Assembly (NCBI GenBank): GCA_002352605.1
Contig: DEIP01000120.1
Coordinates: 1-19,882, forward strand
Length of the DNA stretch: 19,882 bases
Direction: 5' to 3'
DNA from: Desulfobacteraceae bacterium UBA2771
GTDB lineage: Bacteria; Desulfobacterota; Desulfobacteria; Desulfobacterales; Desulfosarcinaceae
In this document: in pieces, positions 14,042 to 19,882 of the stretch
Layout of the letters: each line of letters begins with the position of its first letter
How positions within the stretch are numbered: position 1 is the first letter of the stretch
Translations under genes and position numbers: made by a program
Notes under the pieces: model-generated
Told to the model about the DNA's origin: nothing
The model's database searches: none
The model's input: the letters and a program-made list of their open reading frames with translations, nothing else

Positions 14042-15429
14042 TGTTTATTGCAGATATCAAACGTGTGGTAGAGCAGGTAAGCCGGGACAAGGGCATCGAT
14101 GTTGGAATACTGATCCGCGCCCTGGAAGAGGCGTTGCGCTCTGCTGCCAGAAAAAAATTCGGTGGCAAGATCGACATTGAGGCGCAGTACATTCCTGACA
14201 CGGGGGAGATCGAGGTTTTCCAATTCAAAGAGGTGGTGGCGGAGGTAACCGAGCCGGATCTGCATATCGACCTGGACGAAGGGCGAAAGCTTGACCCCGA
14301 ATGCGAGGTCGGCGACAGCCTCGGCACCAAAATGGACACCTCCACTTTCGGCCGCATTGCCGCGCAATCCGCCAAACAGGTGATTATCCAGAAGATGAAG
14401 GACGCGGAGCGGGATGCGGTGTACTCCAGCTATATCGACCGCAAAGGGGAAGTGATCAACGGCATCGTCCAACGGGTGGACCGAGGCAGCATCATCGTAA
14501 ACCTGGGAACCACCGAAGCCATCCTGCCCACAAGGGAACAGATCCCCCGGGAAAATTACCGACGCGGGGATCGTATCCGTGCCCTGATTTTCGATGTGCT
14601 TTATGATACCCGTGGACCTCAGATCGTACTCTCGCGAACGCATCCCGACCTGCTGATTAACCTATTCAAAACCGAGGTGCCCGAGATCAGCGAGGGTATC
14701 GTGGAGGTCAAAGGGGCCGCCCGAGAACCGGGAGCCCGGGCCAAGTTTGCCGTTTCCTCCAACGATTCAGATATCGATCCGGTGGGGGCCTGTGTCGGGA
14801 TGAAGGGCAGCCGGGTGCAGAATGTGGTTCAGGAGCTTCGGGGCGAAAGGATCGATATCATCACCTGGCATGTGGATGCGGCCAAGTATGTCTGTAACGC
14901 CCTGGCGCCGGCGGAAATTTCCCGCGTCATCATCGATGAAGAGAATAACGCCATGGAGGTCATCGTCCCCGATGAATTTCTTTCCGTTGCCATTGGGAAA
15001 AGGGGCCAGAATGTGCGCTTGGCTTCTAAACTTACCGGATGGCACCTGGACGTCAACTCTGAGTCCAAATACAACGAGATGATGGCACTCGGATTCGAAT
15101 CACTGGTCAATGTTCCCGGTGTCGGTGACAGTCTGGCCGATGCCTTCGTCGAAAAGGGGATCTATTCAGCCGAAGAGTTGGTCGACGCTTCCGTTGAAGA
15201 GCTGGTCGAGATTCGCGGTATCGGCGAGGAAAAGGCGGTGGTGTTGATGGAAAACGCAAGACAATATATCATTGAAGCCGCCGAAGCCCGGCGTCTGGAA
15301 GATGAGGCCCGCGCAAAAGAAGCAGCCCAGGCCCATGCAGAAGATGACGTGGTGCCGGTTGAAACACCGGCTGATCAACCAGACGATGCGGGGGGTTCCG
15401 ACACCGAGTCCTCTGAAGAGGCCCAGTAG
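14041..15429 (+). CDS. nusA: Transcription elongation/termination factor NusA
   Basis: 462-aa RNA-polymerase-associated factor that promotes pausing, hairpin-dependent termination and antitermination. Domains in order are: N-terminal domain (1-125, MFIADIKRVVEQVS); S1 RNA-binding domain (about 136-200, GEVINGIVQRVDRGSIIVNLG); KH1 (about 230-300, VGACVGMKGSRVQNV); KH2 (about 300-345, VAIGKRGQNVRLAS); then two helix-hairpin-helix units (about 353-410, VNVPGVGDSLA and IRGIGEEKA) and a short acidic tail rich in E and D (about 415-462). Its start overlaps the rimP stop by one base. No ylxR gene lies between nusA and infB here. Confidence 0.97.
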   Translation: MFIADIKRVVEQVSRDKGIDVGILIRALEEALRSAARKKFGGKIDIEAQYIPDTGEIEVFQFKEVVAEVTEPDLHIDLDEGRKLDPECEVGDSLGTKMDTSTFGRIAAQSAKQVIIQKMKDAERDAVYSSYIDRKGEVINGIVQRVDRGSIIVNLGTTEAILPTREQIPRENYRRGDRIRALIFDVLYDTRGPQIVLSRTHPDLLINLFKTEVPEISEGIVEVKGAAREPGARAKFAVSSNDSDIDPVGACVGMKGSRVQNVVQELRGERIDIITWHVDAAKYVCNALAPAEISRVIIDEENNAMEVIVPDEFLSVAIGKRGQNVRLASKLTGWHLDVNSESKYNEMMALGFESLVNVPGVGDSLADAFVEKGIYSAEELVDASVEELVEIRGIGEEKAVVLMENARQYIIEAAEARRLEDEARAKEAAQAHAEDDVVPVETPADQPDDAGGSDTESSEEAQ

Positions 15430-15493
15430 CGGATCCGCGTGCAGACACGACAGCAAGGCAAAACAGCTTATAATACGATATCGGGGGGAATGG

Positions 15494-18283
15494 ATGGCAA
15501 AAATCAGAATATATGAGTTTGCCAGAGATCTTAACATGACGAACAGGGAACTCCTGGATCGAATCCGGGACCTTGACATTGACGTCAGCAGCCATATGAG
15601 TTCTTTGGACGAAGACGTGGTGGCGAAGATCAAATCGATGCTTTTTGGAGAAGAAAAAGACGATCAGCTTGAGGAAAAACGTGTCCGGCCCACCGTGATC
15701 CGGCGGCGCAAGGTTGTGACGCCCCAGTCGCCAGAAGCCATCGAGGCCGAGATCGTTTCGGCTGAAGCGTTGGCATCCACCCCGACTGAACCCCGGAAAC
15801 AGGTTTCGGCGGCGGCTGTTGTCGAAGCGCCACCGGAAAAAAAGCCGGTGGTGAAAAAGCGCAAGCCTGCCGAATCCGCCAGGATAATTTCAACGCCTGA
15901 AATGGAAACACCCGACATGCCCCTTGAAATGGCGGAACCCGATACGGCGGATGCGACACCGGTCGAAATGCCTGCGGCTGCAACGGTTGAGCCTGAAGCA
16001 CCTACATTGCCGGAACCAAGTACCGTCACCGCTGCAACGACGGAATCGGATGTCGCCGCCGACGAGACATCACCGGTCACCGAAGCGACAGCCCCTCCTG
16101 TCGAGACGACCGATGGCGATTCGGCCTCCGGTGAGGCCGCCTCTGCGGTCCCGGCCGTCGACAAGCGGCCGAAGGCAAAGGCCAAAAAAGGAAAGAAGGA
16201 CGCGCCCGCCAAAATCATTAAGCTGCCGACCACACCAAAAATTCCATCGGTTTCGGCTCGGCACACCGATCCGACGGGTCCTCCGCCACCCAAGACCGTC
16301 GATGCCCCCGTTTCTGCCAAGGACAAGAAAAAGGGGTTGCGGAAAAAAAGTACGAATCCCAGTGAAACACGGCCCGCAAAAAAGAAACGCGGTTTCCGCA
16401 AAAGAGAGATCGTTGAGGGGGCGGCGCTTTACAGTGGGAAAATGCGTGGCCGTAAGGGGCGCAAGGGCGGCAGATTGAAAGCCATGCCGGTTGGGCAAAA
16501 AACACAGATCACCACGGCCAAGGCCATAAAACGGCGGGTGAAGGTCGATGAAACCATCGTGCTGTCGGAACTGGCCAAACGCATGGGCATCAAGGCCAAC
16601 GAAATGATCGTCAAACTCATGGGGATGGGGGTCATGGCCACGGTGAACCAGACCATCGACTATGACACGGCGGTCCTGGTGGCTGGTGAATTCGAATACG
16701 AGGTTGAAAAGGCATCCTTTGAAGAGGAGGTGATCCTGAAGAAAACCAACGAGGACGACTCCGAAATGATGTTCCCCAGACCCCCTGTGGTGACCATCAT
16801 GGGCCACGTGGACCATGGTAAAACATCGCTGCTCGACGTGATCCGCAAAACCCGTGTGACCGAAGGCGAAGCGGGTGGTATTACCCAACACATCGGTGCG
16901 TATCATGTCGAGACCGAAAAGGGTGTCATTGCCTTTCTGGATACGCCGGGGCATGAGGCCTTCTCGGCCATGCGTTCACGTGGTGCCAAGGTGACCGATA
17001 TCGTTGTGTTGGTGGTGGCCGCAGATGATGGGGTCATGCCCCAGACCGTGGAGGCGATCAGCCACTCCAGGGCCTCCGGAGTGCCAATCATCGTGGCCGT
17101 TAACAAGATGGACAAGCCGGGCGCCGATCCGGACCGCGTCCAACGTGAACTCAGCGAGCATGGCCTGCTGTCGGAAGCCTGGGGCGGTGATGCTATTTTT
17201 GTCATGGTGTCGGCCAAAAAGGGCACCGGAATCGGTGAACTGCTGGAAATGATTTCACTTCAGGCGGAAATACTTGAACTCAAGGCCAATCCGAACAAGC
17301 TGGCCAGCGGCCACGTGGTCGAGGCCAAACTGGATTCCGGCCGTGGACCCGTGGCCACTGTGTTGGTACAAGAAGGTACCCTGCGTGCCGGCGATTCCAT
17401 CGTCTGCGGAATGCACTACGGAAAAATCCGTGTGCTCCAAGACGATTTGGGCCGCACGGTTGAATCGGCCGGTCCGTCCATGCCGGTGGAAATTGTGGGC
17501 CTTTCCGGTGTACCCATGGCCGGAGATGAACTGGTGGCGTTGGCCGATGAGAAGGATGCCCGCCAGGTGAGTCAGCACCGCACCCAGAAATCGCGCTCCA
17601 AGGAGTTGGCCAAGACCAATCGGCTGAGCCTGGAGGGATTGTTTGAACAGATGCAGCAGGGCGAGGTCAAGGACCTGAACCTGATCATCAAAGCGGATGT
17701 GGACGGTTCCATCGAAGCCCTGAGAGACTCGTTGGTCAAGCTTTCCAACGAGGAGGTGAGCATCAACGTGGTTCACGTGGCCACCGGCGCCATCACCGAG
17801 TCGGACATCTCCCTGGCCGCAGTCTCCAATGCCATTATTATCGGATTCAACGTCCGGCCGAATGCCAAGGTGCAGGAACTGGCCGCCGAAGAGAATGTGG
17901 ATATGCGTTTCCACAACGTCATCTACAATGTCATCAAAGAGGTCAAGGATGCTATTGTGGGCATGATGCAGTCGATCTACGAGGAGCGGGTACTGGGCCG
18001 CGTCGAGGTTCGTCAGACCTTCCATGTCCCCAAGATCGGTACCATTGCAGGCTGTTATGTGACCGACGGCAAGATCCAACGGGGCCAGCTTATGCGATTG
18101 GTGCGAGACGGCATCGTTATCTACGAAGGCAAAAACAGCAGTCTGCGCCGGTTCAAGGACGATGTAAAAGAAGTTCAATCCGGCTATGAATGTGGTATCG
18201 GAATCGAAAATTTCAATGACATCAAGGTCGGCGACGTTATCGAGAATTACTACTTGGAAGAGATCCGGCCGGAAGTGGAGTGA
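15494..18283 (+). CDS. infB: Translation initiation factor IF-2
   Basis: 929-aa GTPase that brings fMet-tRNA to the 30S P site and drives subunit joining. The open frame extends upstream to 15272 inside nusA, but the family N-terminus MAKIRIYEFARDLNM fixes the start at ATG 15494, with a G-rich SD (15483-15488) before it. Order: IF2_N domain (1-52), a long Pro/Ala/Glu/Lys-rich low-complexity linker (about 55-345), a second IF2_N-like domain (about 349-405), and the G domain with GHVDHGKT (437-444), DTPGHE (483-488) and NKMD (537-540). Domains II, III and the C-terminal part, which binds initiator tRNA, follow. It is the third gene of the operon, 64 bases after nusA. Confidence 0.97.
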   Translation: MAKIRIYEFARDLNMTNRELLDRIRDLDIDVSSHMSSLDEDVVAKIKSMLFGEEKDDQLEEKRVRPTVIRRRKVVTPQSPEAIEAEIVSAEALASTPTEPRKQVSAAAVVEAPPEKKPVVKKRKPAESARIISTPEMETPDMPLEMAEPDTADATPVEMPAAATVEPEAPTLPEPSTVTAATTESDVAADETSPVTEATAPPVETTDGDSASGEAASAVPAVDKRPKAKAKKGKKDAPAKIIKLPTTPKIPSVSARHTDPTGPPPPKTVDAPVSAKDKKKGLRKKSTNPSETRPAKKKRGFRKREIVEGAALYSGKMRGRKGRKGGRLKAMPVGQKTQITTAKAIKRRVKVDETIVLSELAKRMGIKANEMIVKLMGMGVMATVNQTIDYDTAVLVAGEFEYEVEKASFEEEVILKKTNEDDSEMMFPRPPVVTIMGHVDHGKTSLLDVIRKTRVTEGEAGGITQHIGAYHVETEKGVIAFLDTPGHEAFSAMRSRGAKVTDIVVLVVAADDGVMPQTVEAISHSRASGVPIIVAVNKMDKPGADPDRVQRELSEHGLLSEAWGGDAIFVMVSAKKGTGIGELLEMISLQAEILELKANPNKLASGHVVEAKLDSGRGPVATVLVQEGTLRAGDSIVCGMHYGKIRVLQDDLGRTVESAGPSMPVEIVGLSGVPMAGDELVALADEKDARQVSQHRTQKSRSKELAKTNRLSLEGLFEQMQQGEVKDLNLIIKADVDGSIEALRDSLVKLSNEEVSINVVHVATGAITESDISLAAVSNAIIIGFNVRPNAKVQELAAEENVDMRFHNVIYNVIKEVKDAIVGMMQSIYEERVLGRVEVRQTFHVPKIGTIAGCYVTDGKIQRGQLMRLVRDGIVIYEGKNSSLRRFKDDVKEVQSGYECGIGIENFNDIKVGDVIENYYLEEIRPEVE

Positions 18284-18292
18284 TGAGCCCCG

Positions 18293-18580
18293 ATGGTGGT
18301 AGGTGTCGGACACATCGTTTTCAGGATTCATCGTTGCCGCTCCTTGAAGGAGAAACGCAAGGTGGTCAAAGCCATCGTTGCCCGCATCGGCAACCACTTT
18401 AATGCATCGGTGGCTGAGGTTGCGGACAATGAAATATATCAACGGGCCGTCATCGGTATCAGTCTGGTGGGCAGCGACCGACGGATGATCAATGCAAAAC
18501 TGGACAAACTGTTTAATTTTGCCGAAGACTTGGGGCTCGCGGAGATGATTGACACCCAGTTGGAGATCATTTCACTATGA
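18293..18580 (+). CDS. ylxP: DUF503 domain-containing protein (YlxP-like)
   Basis: 95-aa small protein of the DUF503/YlxP family: MVVGVGHIVFRIHRCRSLKEKRKVVKAI, HFNASVAEVADNEIYQRAVIGI, then a C-terminal LEIISL. Length is normal. In many bacteria it lies between infB and rbfA, as here, and is thought to act in ribosome biogenesis, but its role is not settled. It starts nine bases after the infB stop. No strong SD precedes it, so coupling to infB is likely. Confidence 0.9.
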   Translation: MVVGVGHIVFRIHRCRSLKEKRKVVKAIVARIGNHFNASVAEVADNEIYQRAVIGISLVGSDRRMINAKLDKLFNFAEDLGLAEMIDTQLEIISL

Positions 18581-18616
18581 TCGACAGGTTCTTCGGCGAA
18601 AAACCGGATCGAATGG

Positions 18617-19009
18617 GTGACAATCGTGGGAACCAGATCATTTAATCGAGCGGAAAGAGTCGGCGGGCAGGTTCAGAGAGTGTTGGCCGACCTGATCCGA
18701 AAGGGTGTCAGCGACCCAAGGCTTGCCCAAACAACCATCACCGGGGTGGTCATGAACAGGGATCTGCGGATCGCCAAGATTTATTTTTCCACCCATGGCG
18801 GGGCACATGACGAGGCGGGCGTTTTAGCGGGGTTTGAGAGCGCTAAAGGATTTATCAAACGGGAACTGGCCGGGGCGCTTGGTCTTCGGTATATGCCGGA
18901 TTTGCGATTTTATTACGATGCGTCATTTGACTATGGTGCTCAGATCAACCGGGTACTAAAATCCATGCAAACCGATGATGAAAAAAATAATCCAACAGCT
19001 GACGAGTAG
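18617..19009 (+). CDS. rbfA: 30S ribosome-binding factor RbfA
   Basis: 130-aa cold-shock and 30S-maturation factor that binds near helix 1 of 16S rRNA. Family features include an N-terminal FNRAERVGGQVQRVLADLIRK, VSDPRLAQTTITGVVMNRDLRIAKIYFS, GFIKRELAGALGLRYMPDLRFYYD and the basic end. The start is GTG at 18617, or GTG 18626, which gives MGTRSFNRAERV and is also plausible. Neither has a clear SD. It follows ylxP after 36 bases in the same frame, and its 3' end overlaps nrnA by up to 35 bases. Confidence 0.92.
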   Translation: MTIVGTRSFNRAERVGGQVQRVLADLIRKGVSDPRLAQTTITGVVMNRDLRIAKIYFSTHGGAHDEAGVLAGFESAKGFIKRELAGALGLRYMPDLRFYYDASFDYGAQINRVLKSMQTDDEKNNPTADE

Positions 19010-19882
19010 TGAACGCGTCCTGCTGGCGTCCCATACCAACCCTGACGGCGATGCCATCGGCGCCCTTCTGGCCATGGGTATTGCACTGGAAAAGCTGGGT
19101 TGCGAGGTGGTATGCTACAACGAGAGTACCATCCCTGCGGTCTACCGGTTTCTGCCTTCGGTGGACCGTATCCGGAAACGGCTGACGAATCTGAAGCAAT
19201 TCGATACGGCGGTAATTCTGGACTGCGGCGACGTGACCCGTGTTGGTTCAATAGCTGACGCCATTGCCGCCATACCGGCCATCATCAATATCGACCACCA
19301 CGTCACCAACACCCGATTCGGTCAATACCATCTGGTGGATGTGGACGCCTGCGCCACCGCTGAAATTGTCTATAGACTGGTTCAGGCCATGGATATTGAA
19401 ATCGATACGGCTATGGCCACGGCTATCTATACCGGTATCTTGACCGATACGGGGTCTTTCCGTTTTTCCAACACCAACCGGGCGGCCTTTTCTATCTGCG
19501 AAGCCATGGTGGCCATGGGGGTGACGCCGTCCACGGTGGCCCAGCATGTATACGGAACCTATTCCCTGGGACGGATCAAACTGCTCAACCTTGCATTGGA
19601 TTCCATCGAGATATCCCACAACGGGCAGCTTTCCATCATGACGGTTACCCAGAAAATGCTGGTGAATACCGGCACCCAGCCCGAAGATGCCGATGGCCTG
19701 ATCAACTACGCCCGACGGATTCAAGACGTGAAGGTCGCCGCCCTGATTCATGAGCTGGAAAACGACAACGATGCGTCGGGAAGTCGCAAACGGTTCCATG
19801 TGAGTCTGCGTTCGGACGGCAGTGTGGATGTTTCCCGTATTGCCATGGGTTTCGGTGGGGGCGGTCATGCCGGCGCCGCCGG
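18978..19882 (+). CDS. nrnA: DHH/DHHA1 phosphoesterase NrnA (nanoRNase/pAp phosphatase), 3' end outside window
   Basis: DHH-family phosphoesterase that degrades nanoRNAs and dephosphorylates pAp. About 301 residues are visible. Metal-binding residues are H19, D23 and D25 in SHTNPDGDAIG, D82 in ILDCGD, the DHH triad at 106-108 (NIDHHVTN) and D157 in ILTDTGSF. The DHHA1 domain is reached at the window edge, ending in GGGGHAGAAG, part of its GGGHxxAAG motif. The start is ATG 18978 (ATG 18975 is also in frame), inside the end of rbfA, so the two are coupled. It follows ylxP-rbfA as in many Gram-positive and Desulfobacterota genomes. Confidence 0.93.
   Translation, partial: MKKIIQQLTSSERVLLASHTNPDGDAIGALLAMGIALEKLGCEVVCYNESTIPAVYRFLPSVDRIRKRLTNLKQFDTAVILDCGDVTRVGSIADAIAAIPAIINIDHHVTNTRFGQYHLVDVDACATAEIVYRLVQAMDIEIDTAMATAIYTGILTDTGSFRFSNTNRAAFSICEAMVAMGVTPSTVAQHVYGTYSLGRIKLLNLALDSIEISHNGQLSIMTVTQKMLVNTGTQPEDADGLINYARRIQDVKVAALIHELENDNDASGSRKRFHVSLRSDGSVDVSRIAMGFGGGGHAGAA

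Noticed and set aside
16070..16954. 294-codon minus-strand frame opposite infB
   Set aside because: It mirrors the low-complexity linker and G domain of infB in antisense; no domain is visible in the translation.
17255..18442. 395-codon minus-strand frame opposite infB
   Set aside because: It is a shadow of infB and ylxP with no SD and no family features; such long antisense frames are common in GC-rich coding DNA.
1..19882. CRISPR arrays, insertion sequences, prophage genes, attachment sites
   Set aside because: No regularly spaced repeats, transposase or integrase motifs, or target-site duplications were seen. The tRNA-Gly 3' end is not repeated nearby as an attachment site.

Overview
The window looks like chromosomal core sequence from a GC-rich bacterium, probably a member of the Desulfobacterota (the former Deltaproteobacteria, for example the Desulfosarcina/Desulfobacter side). 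This rests on gene order (infC-rpmI-rplT-pheS-pheT-merR, then rimP-nusA-infB-DUF503-rbfA-nrnA), on an HsdR-N-like gene joined to a deaminase, and on general protein similarity. It was judged by eye, not by a search. No phage, transposase, CRISPR array or island signature is visible.

Layout. Bases 1-261: the 3' end of a branched-chain amino-acid ABC transporter ATPase (livF) whose last ~12 codons are out of frame. 262-576: an AT-richer gap with a candidate promoter. 577-2014: a lytic transglycosylase lipoprotein and a YcgN/UPF0260 cysteine-cluster protein. 2247-3914: a Na+/phosphate cotransporter with a PhoU-like tail. 3920-6391, minus strand: an apparent operon of a dGTP triphosphohydrolase-like HD protein followed by two YkgJ-type cysteine-cluster proteins. 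6392-6496: a divergent intergenic region with two perfect inverted repeats. 6497-7581: an HsdR-N-like protein overlapping a nucleoside deaminase by ATGA. 7753-13149: infC, rpmI, rplT, pheS, pheT and a MerR-type regulator. 13260-13335: tRNA-Gly(CCC). 13493 to the end: rimP, nusA, infB, ylxP (DUF503), rbfA and the start of nrnA.

The right two thirds is translation machinery: initiation factors IF-3 and IF-2, ribosomal proteins L35 and L20, both phenylalanyl-tRNA synthetase subunits, 30S maturation factors RimP and RbfA, and the transcription factor NusA. The most interesting signals here are regulatory. infC has a textbook Shine-Dalgarno leading to an AUA codon and no well-placed ATG, which fits IF-3 autoregulation through a non-canonical start. 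A perfect 16-bp terminator hairpin separates infC from rpmI. A tRNA-Gly gene with its own terminator lies immediately before rimP, so transcripts of the nusA operon probably have to cross that terminator.

The left third holds less understood genes, notably three cysteine-cluster (YcgN/YkgJ-type) proteins within about 4 kb, two of them next to a dGTPase. I found no clear undescribed system. The strongest candidates for follow-up are the regulatory arrangements above, the dGTPase/cysteine-cluster operon, and the HsdR-N-like gene that seems to lack the usual nuclease glutamate.
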